This document shows positions 16,957-26,223 of a stretch of 64,000 bases of DNA, piece by piece. The notes under the pieces were generated by a model, which searched no databases, was not told the origin of the DNA, and was given only the letters and a program-made list of their open reading frames with translations. Source of the DNA: Allobosea sp. (GTDB lineage Bacteria > Pseudomonadota > Alphaproteobacteria > Rhizobiales > Kaistiaceae); contig JAFKFV010000023.1 of NCBI GenBank assembly GCA_017307955.1, positions 1 through 64,000 on the forward strand, read 5' to 3'. The first letter of the stretch is position 1; each line of letters begins with the position of its first letter. The position numbers were made by a program, and so were the translations under genes.

Positions 16957-17916
16957 TCACGCCGCCTTCTGCTTCATCAGCGCCATGAAGTCCGCCTCGA
17001 AGCGCGGGCGGTCGATCGCCATGCAGACATCGGCGTTGCGCTTGTGATGGGCGGTGCGGCGGCGGTCGGCGATGGTCTGGCCGCGCGTCAGCTCGCCATG
17101 CAGCTCGATGTCGACATACATCCGCTCCATCGTGGCAAGGCTGGGATCCTCGGCGATGGCGACCGCCAGCGGGTCGTGCAGGCCGCAGCCCTTAATGCCC
17201 GGATACATGGTCTTGTAGGAATCGACGTAGAATTCGGTGATCTTCATCAGCGTCTGCGCGGCGTGATCGCCTTCGCGGCTGATCTCCGCCATCATGTCGG
17301 TCGAGAGCAGCGTCGTCATGGTCACGTCCATGCCGACGAGGGTCACATTGGCGCCGGACTGCAGCACGATATGCGCCGCCTCCGGATCATTGGCGAAATT
17401 GGCGTCGACCATCGGCGGAATCGGGCCATGGATGCCGGGATGGAAGATCGTCGAACCCATGATCACGATGCCGCGCGCGAGCTTGGCGATCTCGGGCGCC
17501 TTGGTCAGCGCCAGCGCGACGTTCGTGATCGGGCCGACCGGCACCAGCGTGATCTCGCCGGGGTTCTCCTTCACGACGCGGATCATCAGGTCGATCGCAT
17601 GCTCGTCGACCGCCTTGAAGGACGGCGCCGGCAGCTCGACATCGCCGAGACCGTTCGAGCCGTGCACATGGTCGGCCATGCGCTTGTAGGGGTTGATGAG
17701 CGAGCGGGCGACGCCACGCGCGACCGGGATCTCGGGACGGCCGAGCAGCTCCAGGATCTTCAGCGTGTTCTCGGTCGCGATCGACGTATCGGTATTGCCG
17801 AAGGTCGTGGTCAGCGCCTCGAGGCGGATGCCGGGCCGGCGGACGGCGTAGAAGATCGCCATGGCATCGTCGATGCCCGTATCGACGTCGAGGATGATGC
17901 GGCAGCGTTCGGTCAT
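16957..17916 (-). CDS. Nucleoside hydrolase (inosine/uridine-preferring family)
   Basis: A 319-residue N-ribohydrolase that splits nucleosides into ribose and base. The calcium-binding signature DVDTGIDDAMA lies at residues 10-20, TTFGNTDT follows, and the C-terminal HDPLAVA block is present. Purine or pyrimidine preference cannot be read from the sequence. It is the last gene of a minus-strand operon for a BMP-type nucleoside ABC importer (10-bp gap), so imported nucleosides are probably cleaved at once. The ATG at 17916 is family-consistent, with TERCRIILDVDTGIDD immediately after. Confidence 0.93.
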   Translation of the reverse strand: MTERCRIILDVDTGIDDAMAIFYAVRRPGIRLEALTTTFGNTDTSIATENTLKILELLGRPEIPVARGVARSLINPYKRMADHVHGSNGLGDVELPAPSFKAVDEHAIDLMIRVVKENPGEITLVPVGPITNVALALTKAPEIAKLARGIVIMGSTIFHPGIHGPIPPMVDANFANDPEAAHIVLQSGANVTLVGMDVTMTTLLSTDMMAEISREGDHAAQTLMKITEFYVDSYKTMYPGIKGCGLHDPLAVAIAEDPSLATMERMYVDIELHGELTRGQTIADRRRTAHHKRNADVCMAIDRPRFEADFMALMKQKAA

Positions 17917-17926
17917 GGGAGACTTC

Positions 17927-18847
17927 TCAAGGTGAGGCGGTGATGGTGGGGTCCTGCCGCTTGCGGCGGCGGCCATGGGTGAGGACGAGCGCCGCGAGCG
18001 TCACCAGATAGGGGACGACATCGGTCACCTGGTTGGGCAGGCCCTGGCCCTGCAGGCGGATCGAGAAGGCGTCGGCGAAGCCGAACAAGACGCAAGCCAG
18101 CGCCGCCCAGAGCGGATGGTTGCGGCCGAGCATCACCGCGACGACGGCGATCCAGCCACGGCCGGCGCTCATGTCCTCGGAGAAGATGCTGACGGTGCCG
18201 AGCGAGAGCTGCGCCCCCGCGAGGCCGACGATGGCGCCGGCGACGAGCACGGTGACGATGCGGTAGCGCGTCACGTCGACGCCCATGCTGGTCGCCGCCT
18301 CGGCATCCTCGCCGACCCCGCGCAGGCGAAGGCCGAGCGGCGTGCGGAACATCATGATCGTGACGAGTGCCGTCAGGATCCACGCCGCCCAGGTGATCGC
18401 GGTCTGCCGCGAAAAGATCCAGCCGATCACCGGCCAGGCATTGATCGCGGCGATGCGGATCTTGTCGAGCCCGACAATGGCGGGATCGGAAAAAGTGCCG
18501 CTGACGCCGAACATCTGGCGCAGCAGATAGGCGGTGAGCCCCGAGGCGAGGAGGTTCATGCCGACGCAGATGACGACCGCGTCGCCGCGGAAGATCGTGA
18601 CGCCATAGGCGAGTATCGTCGAGAAGAGCATCGTCGCCAGCATGGCGAAGAGAATGCCGCCGAGCGCGCTGCCCGTTGCATAGGAGCCGACCACCGCCGC
18701 GAAGGCGCCGACCAGCATCTGGCCCTCGAGCGCCATGTTGAAGACGCCGACCCTTCCGCACAGCGTGCCGGCGAGCGCTGCGAGGAGGATCGGCGTGATC
18801 GCCTGGACGGCGGAATTGACGAGGAAGGGCGTGATGAGATCGAGCAT
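17927..18847 (-). CDS. Nucleoside ABC transporter permease, NupQ/YufQ-like
   Basis: A 306-residue BPD_transp_2-type permease with eight or more hydrophobic segments. The motif GRVGVFNMALEGQMLVGAFAA near the N-terminus is typical of BMP-dependent nucleoside importers (MALEG, compare NIALEG/NLGVEG), and MGVDVTRYRIVTVLVAGAIVGLAGA is the conserved cytoplasmic-loop region. It overlaps the upstream permease stop by one base (TGATG at 18845-18849). It partners the 18847-19881 permease. Confidence 0.92.
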   Translation of the reverse strand: MLDLITPFLVNSAVQAITPILLAALAGTLCGRVGVFNMALEGQMLVGAFAAVVGSYATGSALGGILFAMLATMLFSTILAYGVTIFRGDAVVICVGMNLLASGLTAYLLRQMFGVSGTFSDPAIVGLDKIRIAAINAWPVIGWIFSRQTAITWAAWILTALVTIMMFRTPLGLRLRGVGEDAEAATSMGVDVTRYRIVTVLVAGAIVGLAGAQLSLGTVSIFSEDMSAGRGWIAVVAVMLGRNHPLWAALACVLFGFADAFSIRLQGQGLPNQVTDVVPYLVTLAALVLTHGRRRKRQDPTITASP

Positions 18848-19881
18848 CAGCGCGCGCCTCCCTGGCGGCCGATGCCGTGGCGGATGGCGAGGAAGAGGAT
18901 GATGATCGCCTGCATGACCATGGTCAGCACGCGCGGGATCGCGGTCTCGCGCTGCATGGCGAAGCCGCCGGTCTGCAGCGCCGCGAAGAAGGCGCCGGCG
19001 AGGATCGCGGCCAGCGGCTCGCCGCCGGCGAGCAGCGCGGCCATGAGGCCCGACCAGGTATAGCCCGGCGAGAGCAGCGCGCCGTCCTGGTAGCGGAACT
19101 GCGAGCCGAGCACGATGAGCGCGCCGACGAGGCCGGCAATGGCGCCGCTCGCGAACATCACCGCCGTCATCTGACGCGCCAGCGGCACGCCGCCATAGCC
19201 GGCGAAGCGGGCATTGAGGCCGCGCATGCGAAGCTCGTAGCCGCCGACCGTGAAGCGGTCATAGAGGACGACGAGGACCGCGACCGCCGCCATGATCAGG
19301 ATGCCCGCATTGAGCGGGCCGGAGAGAACCGGCAGCCGCGCCGCCTCGGGGACCATCGGCGTCTGCGCGAGGCCGGTGGTGGTGTCGCGCAGCGGGAAGC
19401 CGACGACATAGGAGGCGAAGCCGATCGCCGGATAGGAGAGCAAGAGGCTGGAGATCAGCATCGGGATGCCGTGCCGCGTCTCGCCCCAGGCCGCGAGCGT
19501 CGCATAGAGGCCGGCCGCAATCATGGCGGCGAGTATCGCGCAGAGGATCAGCAGCCAGCCGGGACCGGGGAGATAGAGCGGCACCAGCGCCGCCACGAGC
19601 CCGCCGACGACCATCTGGCCGTCGCCGCCGAGATTGATCATGCCGCCACGCAGCGGGATCGCCGCGACCAGTGTCATGCCGACCAGCGGCACCGCCCAGT
19701 TGAGCGTGTTCGGCAGGCTCGACCAGGAAAGCGAGCCGGTAACGATCGCGAGATAGGCCGTGAACGGGTTGCCGCCCGAAACGAGAACCAGCAGCCCGCC
19801 GAGCAGAACGCCGACGAGAATCGCCATCGGCACAGCCGGCAGCCGCGGGAGGCGCGAGGACGAGCGCGCGGTGTCGCTCAT
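18847..19881 (-). CDS. Nucleoside ABC transporter permease, NupP/YufP-like
   Basis: A 344-residue permease of the same BPD_transp_2 family. GGMINLGGDGQMVVGGLVAALV is the counterpart of the NIGGEGQ motif of NupP/YufP proteins. GLNARFAGYGGVPLARQMTAVMFASGAIAGLVGA is the cytoplasmic loop and re-entry helix. Its ATG overlaps the stop of the ATPase gene by four bases (19878-19881), so the operon order is binding protein, ATPase, permease, permease, hydrolase. Confidence 0.92.
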   Translation of the reverse strand: MSDTARSSSRLPRLPAVPMAILVGVLLGGLLVLVSGGNPFTAYLAIVTGSLSWSSLPNTLNWAVPLVGMTLVAAIPLRGGMINLGGDGQMVVGGLVAALVPLYLPGPGWLLILCAILAAMIAAGLYATLAAWGETRHGIPMLISSLLLSYPAIGFASYVVGFPLRDTTTGLAQTPMVPEAARLPVLSGPLNAGILIMAAVAVLVVLYDRFTVGGYELRMRGLNARFAGYGGVPLARQMTAVMFASGAIAGLVGALIVLGSQFRYQDGALLSPGYTWSGLMAALLAGGEPLAAILAGAFFAALQTGGFAMQRETAIPRVLTMVMQAIIILFLAIRHGIGRQGGAR

Positions 19882-21416
19882 GCCGCCTCCTGCAGCCGGC
19901 CGGCCATCAGGAGGCCGAGGCGTTCTTCGGTCGCCTCGGCGGCCGGGACCTCGGCGAGGATGCGGCCTTCGTACATCACGAGGATGCGGTCGGCGAGCGC
20001 CAGGATCTCGGTGAGTTCGGCCGAGACGAGCAGCACCGCGGCGCCGCGGTCGCGCTCGGCGACGAGCTCGGCATGGATGAACTCGATGGCGCCGACATCG
20101 ACGCCGCGCGTCGGCTGCTCGGCGATGAGCAGCGCGGCGCGGTGCGACAATTCCCGGGCGACGACGACCTTCTGCAGATTGCCGCCCGAAAGCGTGCCGA
20201 CGGCGGTCTTCTCGGAGGCGATGCGGATGCCGAAGCGGGCGATCATCGCTCGCGCCCGCTCGGCCATGACGCCGCGATCGAGCAGGCGGCGGCGGGCAAG
20301 CGGGGGATGGCGATGGAAGCCCATGGCGAGATTGTCGGTGGCGCTTGCCGCCCGTGCCGTTCCCGTCACGGCGCGATCCTCGGGAATATAGGCGAGGCCG
20401 GCGACGCGATGCCCATCGACATCGGCGCCGGTCACGTCGATGCCGGCGATGGCAACGCGGCCACCATCGGGCTTGCGGAGCCCGGTCAGCGCCTCGATCA
20501 GCTCGGTCTGGCCATTGCCGGCGACACCGGCGATGCCGACGATCTCGCCGGACCGGATCGCGAGCGTCGCGCGGTCGACCACTGGCCGTCCATGCTCCGA
20601 GAGGACCGTGAGAGCCTCGGCGACCAGAACCGGCGCGCCCGGCGCGGCGGGCGTCTTGTCGACGGTGAGGTTGACGGCGCGGCCGGTCATGGCGCGGATG
20701 ATCTCGCGCGGCGAGGTCTCGGCCGTGACCATCTTCTCGACGACGCGGCCGTCGCGCAGCACGGTGACGCGGTCGGTCACCGTCATGACCTCGTGCAGCT
20801 TGTGCGTGACGAAGAGGATCGTGCGTCCGTCGGCAGCGAGATGGCGGATGACGTCGAAGAGGCCGTCGCGCTCCTGCGGCGTTAGGACGGCGGTGGGCTC
20901 ATCGAGAATGAGGATCTGCGCTTCGCGATAGAGCGCCTTGAGGATCTCGACACGCTGGCGCACGCCGACCGAGAGCTTGCCGACCGTGGCGGACGGGTCG
21001 ACGGCGAGTTGATAGCGGGCGGCGAGCTCTGCCACGCGGTCTATGGCGGCGCGGCGATCGATGAGGCCGCCCTTGCGCGGCTCCATGCCGTAGACGACGT
21101 TTTCCCAGACGGCGAGCGAATTGAACAGCTTGAAGGCCTGGTGGACCATGCCCATGCCCTCGGCGATCGCATCGAGGGCGGAGCGGTAATGCACGGCACG
21201 GCCGGCGAGCAGGATCTCGCCTGCGTCGGGCTGCTGCATGCCGTAAAGGATCGACATCAGCGTCGACTTGCCGGCGCCGTTCTCGCCCATCACGGCATGC
21301 ACCTCGCCGCGGGTCACGGCGAGGTCGATATGGTCGTTGGCGAGGAGGGAGCCGAAGCGCTTGACGATCCCTCTCGCCTCCAGCACGGCCCCCACGGGAG
21401 CGTCGGAGCCGGGCAA
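19878..21416 (-). CDS. Nucleoside/sugar ABC transporter ATP-binding protein with two ATPase domains (NupO-like)
   Basis: A 512-residue tandem ATPase of the RbsA/YufO type. The first domain has Walker A GENGAGKST, signature LSVGVRQRVEILKAL and Walker B ILILDEPTAVLTPQE. The second has the degenerate P-loop GVAGNGQTELIEALTGL and signature LSGGNLQKVVVARELS, as is normal for this family where the second site is impaired. The start is uncertain: TTG 21416, only 10 bp after the binding-protein stop, or GTG 21395, which yields GAVLEARGIVKRFG. Together with the BMP protein and two permeases it forms a complete importer. Confidence 0.92.
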   Translation of the reverse strand: MPGSDAPVGAVLEARGIVKRFGSLLANDHIDLAVTRGEVHAVMGENGAGKSTLMSILYGMQQPDAGEILLAGRAVHYRSALDAIAEGMGMVHQAFKLFNSLAVWENVVYGMEPRKGGLIDRRAAIDRVAELAARYQLAVDPSATVGKLSVGVRQRVEILKALYREAQILILDEPTAVLTPQERDGLFDVIRHLAADGRTILFVTHKLHEVMTVTDRVTVLRDGRVVEKMVTAETSPREIIRAMTGRAVNLTVDKTPAAPGAPVLVAEALTVLSEHGRPVVDRATLAIRSGEIVGIAGVAGNGQTELIEALTGLRKPDGGRVAIAGIDVTGADVDGHRVAGLAYIPEDRAVTGTARAASATDNLAMGFHRHPPLARRRLLDRGVMAERARAMIARFGIRIASEKTAVGTLSGGNLQKVVVARELSHRAALLIAEQPTRGVDVGAIEFIHAELVAERDRGAAVLLVSAELTEILALADRILVMYEGRILAEVPAAEATEERLGLLMAGRLQEAA

Positions 21417-21426
21417 GGCGCGCGCC

Positions 21427-22452
21427 TTACTTCGAAAGCTGCATCGGATCGTCGATCTTGAGCGTGCCCGCGACGATCTCGTCGCGCAGCGCCTTCACCT
21501 TGGCGATGACGTCCGGATAGTCGGCGATCAGGCAGCCCGAATCGGCGACGCCGTCCTCGAGGCCGGTCAGCGTCATGCCGCCCTCGGCGAGGCCGAGCGC
21601 CGCGACCTGCGGCTGCGTTCCGGCGGCGATGCCGGCGACGCCCTTCTCGATCACGACATCGGTGCGCTTCTCGACATTGTCGACCACCGCGCCCGGCGCC
21701 TGCTTGCACTGGTTGACGTCGACGCCGAAGGCCGCGGCGCCGTCGAGATCGGCGAGGCCCTTGAAGATGCCGCCATTGGAGCCGGCGCCCGCCGCCATCA
21801 CGCGGTCGACATCGTCGGAGACGAGCACGCTGGCGCGCTGCTGGCCGCGGGCCGGATCCGAGAAGGGATTGTTGCCGCCGATCCAGAGCGTCTCGGCGGT
21901 CACCACGTCGGGCTTGACGTGCTTGGCGCCGGCCAGGAACGGATCGGTGTAGCGGTGCAGGAAGGGGATATCGAGCGCGCCGATGGCGCCGACCTTGCCG
22001 GTCTTGGTCGTCAGGCCCGCTTCGGCGCCGGCGAGGAAGGTCGCCTCATATTCGCGGAACACCGAGCAGAAGATGTTGGGCTGCAGCGCCTGCGGGCAGC
22101 TGTCGACGAGCAGGAACTTCGTCTCGGGATTGGCCTTGGCGACCTCGGGCAGCACGTCGTTGAACTCGAAGCCGACCGCGACGACGATGCCCGCCTCCTT
22201 GGCCGCCGCCTCGAGATTCTGGCGGATCGTGGTCGGATCGGTGCTCTCATAGGCCTTGGCCGTGCCGCCTAGGGCAGAAGCGGCCTTGTCCGTGCCCGCC
22301 TTGGCGAGCTTCAGGAAATCGTTCACGCCGATCGGATTGGGCGAGACGAATACGACCAGCTTCGGATCGGCGGCCTTCGCCGGCGCCGTGAAGGCGGCGG
22401 CTGCCGCGACGACGGCAGCCACGCTGCCGAGAACCATGCCCCGAACGCCCAT
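21427..22452 (-). CDS. BMP-family nucleoside-binding protein of ABC transporter
   Basis: A 341-residue exported binding protein. MGVRGMVLGSVAAVVAAAAAF ... APAKA is a Sec signal peptide; no lipobox cysteine is seen. The mature sequence has the Bmp/PnrA/Med fold pattern: VVFVSPNPIGVNDF, VVAVGFEFNDVLPEVAK, FREYEATFLAGAEAG and KVGAIGALDIPF. BMP proteins of this kind bind purine or pyrimidine nucleosides, in line with the nucleoside hydrolase at the end of the operon. CAGGGAG precedes the ATG. It is divergent from an SDR gene; the operon promoter should lie at 22453-22570. Confidence 0.92.
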   Translation of the reverse strand: MGVRGMVLGSVAAVVAAAAAFTAPAKAADPKLVVFVSPNPIGVNDFLKLAKAGTDKAASALGGTAKAYESTDPTTIRQNLEAAAKEAGIVVAVGFEFNDVLPEVAKANPETKFLLVDSCPQALQPNIFCSVFREYEATFLAGAEAGLTTKTGKVGAIGALDIPFLHRYTDPFLAGAKHVKPDVVTAETLWIGGNNPFSDPARGQQRASVLVSDDVDRVMAAGAGSNGGIFKGLADLDGAAAFGVDVNQCKQAPGAVVDNVEKRTDVVIEKGVAGIAAGTQPQVAALGLAEGGMTLTGLEDGVADSGCLIADYPDVIAKVKALRDEIVAGTLKIDDPMQLSK

Positions 22453-22574
22453 CCCGGTACTCCCTGAGGTTTGACCGCCAAAAGTCTAGCCAGTCCGCCG
22501 CCGGGCCACAACCGCGATTGACCCCGCTATCCCCCGGCCTATCCTCCGCGCCACCCCGATCCCAGGAGCGCATG

Positions 22575-23414
22575 ATGTCGAAATACATGATCACCGCCGC
22601 GAACGGCGCCTTGCCGGTGCGCGCGCCGCGAATCTTCCCGGTCCACGAGGGCAAGGGAATCGTCGTGACCGGCGGCAGCGGCGGCATCGGAGCCGCGATC
22701 GTCGGCCAACTCGTGGCCGAGGGCGCGCGCGTCGTCGTCGCCGATCTGAAGCTCGACGCGGCAGAGGCGACGGCGGATGCGCTGGGCGGGGCGGCGAAGG
22801 GTTGCTTCGCGGTCGCCATGGATGTCGGATCCGAGACCTCGGTCGCGGACGGGATCGCGGCCGCGATCGAAAGGCTCGGCGCTGTCGACGGGCTCGTGAA
22901 CTGCGCCGCCATCGTGCGCCATTCCGATCCGCTCGCCATCCCGCGCGCCGACTGGCAGCGCCAGTTCGAGATCAATCTCTTCGGCGCCTATGAGGCGTCG
23001 CGCCTCGTCGCCCTGCACATGATCGATCACGGCATCCGCGGCGCCATCGTCTCGATCGCCTCCGAGGCCGGCAAGAAGGGCCACAAGGAATCGCTCGCCT
23101 ACAGCGCCTCCAAGGCGGCGCTGATCTCGATGACACGCATGCTCTCGGAGGCGCTGGCGCCGCACGACATCAACGTCAACTGCGTCTGCCCGGGCGGCGT
23201 CGCGACGCCGATGCTGCGCGAAGTGTCGGAGGCCTATTCGGGCTTCACCGGCGAGGCCGCGCCGGCGATCTTCGACAAGATGCTGTCGCAGCAGCTGCAC
23301 CGCCATCTCGACCCGGTGGAGGTGGCGCGCGTCGTCTCCTTCCTCCTGACCGACGCGGCCATGCTGGTGCGCGGCCAGGCGGTCAATGCCGATGCCGGTG
23401 AGACCCCCTACTGA
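22575..23414 (+). CDS. Short-chain dehydrogenase/reductase
   Basis: An SDR of about 279 residues with an unusual 33-residue N-terminal lead before the nucleotide-binding motif VVTGGSGGIGAAI. NCAAIVRH holds the NNAG-equivalent, SIASEAGKKGHKESLAYSASKAALI the Ser-Tyr-Lys catalytic set (YSASK), and NVNCVCPGGVATPM the conserved PG motif. The C-terminus MLVRGQAVNADAGETPY is the usual dimer strand with the family glycine replaced. AGGAG lies 6 bases before ATG 22575 (ATG 22572 also possible). It stands 85 bp upstream of the aldehyde dehydrogenase gene, so the two may act on successive sugar-acid intermediates; this is inferred. Confidence 0.88.
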   Translation: MSKYMITAANGALPVRAPRIFPVHEGKGIVVTGGSGGIGAAIVGQLVAEGARVVVADLKLDAAEATADALGGAAKGCFAVAMDVGSETSVADGIAAAIERLGAVDGLVNCAAIVRHSDPLAIPRADWQRQFEINLFGAYEASRLVALHMIDHGIRGAIVSIASEAGKKGHKESLAYSASKAALISMTRMLSEALAPHDINVNCVCPGGVATPMLREVSEAYSGFTGEAAPAIFDKMLSQQLHRHLDPVEVARVVSFLLTDAAMLVRGQAVNADAGETPY

Positions 23415-23499
23415 GCGACGCCGCGCCGCAGCTGGTGGCGTCTTGCACTCTGCCGGCGGCAACTCGATCTGAGGGGCTCAGCAGGCAAGGAACGGAACC

Positions 23500-25068
23500 A
23501 TGACCGCGATCACCGGCGATATCCTCATCGGGGGCGAGGCGCTTGCGGGCGCGGGCGAGCGGAGCTTCCGCGCCACCGACCCGAAGACGGGCGCCAGCCT
23601 GGAGCCGGCCTTCGCCTTTGCCGGTGAGGCGGAGGTTGACCGCGCGGCCCGCCTCGCATGGGAGTCGTTCGACGCTTTCCGCGAAACGCCGCTCGATCTC
23701 CGCGCCCGCTTCCTGGAGGCGATCGCCGACGAGATCGAGGCGCTGGGTGACACGCTGATCGAGCGTGCCGCCGCCGAGACCGGCCTTTCGCCGCGCCGGC
23801 TCGGCCTCGAGCGGGCGCGCACGACGTTCCAGCTGCGGCTCTTCGCGAAGGTCGTGCGCGACGGAGAATGGCTTGATCTGCGGATCGATCCGGCGATCCC
23901 GGATCGGAAGCCCTTCCCCCGCCTCGACATCCGCCTGCGCCAGATCGGCGTCGGCCCGGTCGCGGTGTTCGGCGCCAGCAATTTCCCCTTCGCCTTCTCC
24001 GTCGCCGGCGGCGACACCGCCGCCGCCTTCGCGGCTGGCTGTCCGGTGCTCGTCAAGGGTCATCCGGCGCATCCGGGCACCGGCGAACTGGTCGGGCGGG
24101 CGGTGCAGGCGGCGGTGCGAACCTGCGGCCTTCCCGCCGGCGTGTTCGCGCTACTGCTCGGCGGCACCGAGACCGGCGCAGCGCTGGTCCGCCATCCGGC
24201 GGTGCGCTCGGTCGGCTTCACCGGCTCGCGCGGCGGCGGCCTGGCGCTGATGGCGATCGCGGCGGCACGGCCCGAGCCGATCCCGGTGCATGCCGAGATG
24301 AGCAGCATCAATCCGGTGTTCATCCTGCCCGCCGCGCTCGCGTCGCGGACGGAGGAAATCGCCAGGGGCTTCGTCGACTCGCTGTCGCTCGACGCCGGCC
24401 AGTACTGCACCAATCCCGGCCTCGTCTATGCGCTGGACGGTCCCGATCTCGAGGCCTTCCTCGCCCATGTCGAGGCGGCGCTGGCGAAGAAGCATGCCGA
24501 GGCCATGCTGACGGCCGGCATCCACGCCGCTTTCGACAAGGGCGTCGAGGCGCTTGCGACCAATGCCGCCGTTCAGACGCTCGGTCGCGGCCAGACCGGC
24601 GACGATGAAAACAGTTCGCCGCCCGCCGTCTTCCTCACCGACGCCGCCGCCTTCGAGGCCGACGAGCGGCTCGGCCATGAAGTGTTCGGCGCGTCCTCGC
24701 TCGTGGTTCGCTGCGCCGATGTCGAGGCCATGATCGAGGCCGCCGAGCGCATGGAGGGACAGCTCACCGCGACGCTGCAGCTCGACCAGGATGACATCGC
24801 GACTGCGCGCCGGCTGCTGCCCGTGCTGGAGCGGCGCGTGGGGCGCATTCTCGGCAATGGCTGGCCGACGGGCGTCGAGGTCGGCCATGCGATGGTACAT
24901 GGCGGCCCGTTCCCGGCGACCGCCGACAGCCGCTTCACCTCGGTGGGGACGCTGTCGATCCGCCGCTTCCTGCGGCCGGTCTCCTACCAGAACCTGCCTG
25001 AGGCGCTGCTGCCGGAGGTCCTCCGCGACGAGAGCCTGCCGAGGCTCGTCGACGGCAAGCGGGTCTGA
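23500..25068 (+). CDS. Aldehyde dehydrogenase, alpha-ketoglutarate-semialdehyde (2,5-dioxovalerate) type
   Basis: A 522-residue NADP-type aldehyde dehydrogenase. VAVFGASNFPFAFSVAGGDTA, followed by CPVLVKGHPAHPGT, is the specific signature of KGSA/2,5-dioxopentanoate dehydrogenases of the non-phosphorylating pentose, glucarate and hydroxyproline routes. The catalytic Cys is in DAGQYCTNPGLVY and the general-base Glu in VHAEMSSINPVF. The expected product is 2-oxoglutarate. AAGGAAC lies upstream of ATG 23500. A uronate isomerase lies elsewhere in the window, but no glucarate or arabinonate dehydratase was seen, so the feeding pathway is unproven. Confidence 0.9.
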   Translation: MTAITGDILIGGEALAGAGERSFRATDPKTGASLEPAFAFAGEAEVDRAARLAWESFDAFRETPLDLRARFLEAIADEIEALGDTLIERAAAETGLSPRRLGLERARTTFQLRLFAKVVRDGEWLDLRIDPAIPDRKPFPRLDIRLRQIGVGPVAVFGASNFPFAFSVAGGDTAAAFAAGCPVLVKGHPAHPGTGELVGRAVQAAVRTCGLPAGVFALLLGGTETGAALVRHPAVRSVGFTGSRGGGLALMAIAAARPEPIPVHAEMSSINPVFILPAALASRTEEIARGFVDSLSLDAGQYCTNPGLVYALDGPDLEAFLAHVEAALAKKHAEAMLTAGIHAAFDKGVEALATNAAVQTLGRGQTGDDENSSPPAVFLTDAAAFEADERLGHEVFGASSLVVRCADVEAMIEAAERMEGQLTATLQLDQDDIATARRLLPVLERRVGRILGNGWPTGVEVGHAMVHGGPFPATADSRFTSVGTLSIRRFLRPVSYQNLPEALLPEVLRDESLPRLVDGKRV

Positions 25069-25072
25069 GCGG

Positions 25073-25834
25073 TCAGGTGCCGCCGCCGCGATAGCGGCGG
25101 ACATAGTCGGGGCTGTAGAGCGCGCTGTCGCGGAAACCTTCCGCGGCGAGGGCAGGACCGACGAGGATGGTGGCAGTGCGGTCGATGCCGCTTGCCTCGA
25201 CCTCGGCCGCGACGGTCGAGAGCGTCGCACGGATGATGCGCTCGTCCGGCCAGCTGGCGCGGAAGACGACCGCGACCGCCCCGTCCGCGCCGTAGAAGGG
25301 GACGAGCTCGTCGACGAGCCGCGGCAGCGCCTGGATCGCGAGATGCAGGACGAGCGTCGTTCCCGTGGCGGCGAAGGCGGCGAGCGTCTCGCGCTCCGGC
25401 ATCGCCGATGCGCGGCCCGATGTTCTCGTCAGGACGACGCTCTGCGCGATGCCAGGCACGGTCAACTCGCGGCCGAGCGCCGCGGCAGCCGCCGCGAAGG
25501 CCGGAACGCCCGGCGTCAGAGTATAGGCGATGCCGTGCCGCTCCAGCCGCCTGAGCTGCTCGGCGACGGCGGAATAGATCGAGAGATCGCCCGAGTGAAG
25601 CCGCGCCACGTCGAGGCCGGAGCGATGCGCGGCGAGGAACTCGGCTTCGATCGCATCGAGATCGAGCGGCGCCGTGTTCACGATGCGCGCACCCTCGGGG
25701 CAGAAGTCGAGCAGCTCCTCGGGCACGAGCGAGCCGGCATAGAGGCAGACCGGGCAGCGGGCGATGAGGTCGCGGCCGCGGATGGTGATGAGATCGGCGG
25801 CGCCGGGACCGGCACCGATGAAATGGACCGTCAC
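25073..25834 (-). CDS. cobM: Precorrin-4 C11-methyltransferase
   Basis: A 253-residue SAM-dependent methylase of the tetrapyrrole methylase superfamily. VHFIGAGPGAADLITIRG is the N-terminal SAM/substrate loop and RLHSGDLSIYSAVAEQLRRL the conserved GD(P)xxYg motif in CobM/CbiF form. TPGVPAFAAAAAALG and PERETLAAFAATGTTLVLHLA follow. It overlaps cobE by four bases (25831-25834) and is the last gene of cobL-cobE-cobM. The convergent KGSADH gene ends only 4 bp away with no terminator between, so read-through is likely. Confidence 0.95.
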   Translation of the reverse strand: MTVHFIGAGPGAADLITIRGRDLIARCPVCLYAGSLVPEELLDFCPEGARIVNTAPLDLDAIEAEFLAAHRSGLDVARLHSGDLSIYSAVAEQLRRLERHGIAYTLTPGVPAFAAAAAALGRELTVPGIAQSVVLTRTSGRASAMPERETLAAFAATGTTLVLHLAIQALPRLVDELVPFYGADGAVAVVFRASWPDERIIRATLSTVAAEVEASGIDRTATILVGPALAAEGFRDSALYSPDYVRRYRGGGT

Positions 25835-26223
25835 GACGTGACCTCCGCCTCATCGGTGGCGAGGGCGCAGGTGGCGCCGCCGGCGACGCGACGCGGTGCG
25901 ATCAGGCGGGAACTCTCCCCGGCCGCGGCGAGCGCCGCCGCCTCGGCGAGCGAGGGCACCGCGAACAGCGCCACAACCCGCTCCGAGCGTGTCACCGTGC
26001 GCTCGCCGGCCGCCTGCAATCGCTCCGCCGGCACCAGCACCAGCGGCCGCCCAAGTTCGGCGGCGGCAGCGGCGATGCCGGCTTCGCCGCCCTTTTCGGC
26101 GGCTGTCGCCACGAGGTCGATCGCCTCGGCGGTGAGCGAGGCGGCAGCGAGGGCCTCGTCGATTGCAGCGAGCACATCAGCGCGGCCGGCCCCTCGCCGG
26201 CACCCGATTCCGGCGACGATCAT
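25831..26223 (-). CDS. cobE: Cobalamin biosynthesis protein CobE (CbiG C-terminal-like)
   Basis: A 130-residue protein matching CobE, the single-domain equivalent of the CbiG C-terminus: VAGIGCRRGAGRADVLAAIDEAL at the N-terminus, EKGGEAGIAAAAAELGRPL in the centre, and VAGGATCALATDEAEV at the end. In the aerobic pathway its role is not firmly established. The ATG at 26223 shares bases with the cobL stop (ATGA), so the upstream in-frame start at 26241 was not used. Because this genome uses CbiD, CobE may matter for the deacylation step that CbiG performs in the anaerobic route; this is inference. Confidence 0.88.
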   Translation of the reverse strand: MIVAGIGCRRGAGRADVLAAIDEALAAASLTAEAIDLVATAAEKGGEAGIAAAAAELGRPLVLVPAERLQAAGERTVTRSERVVALFAVPSLAEAAALAAAGESSRLIAPRRVAGGATCALATDEAEVTS

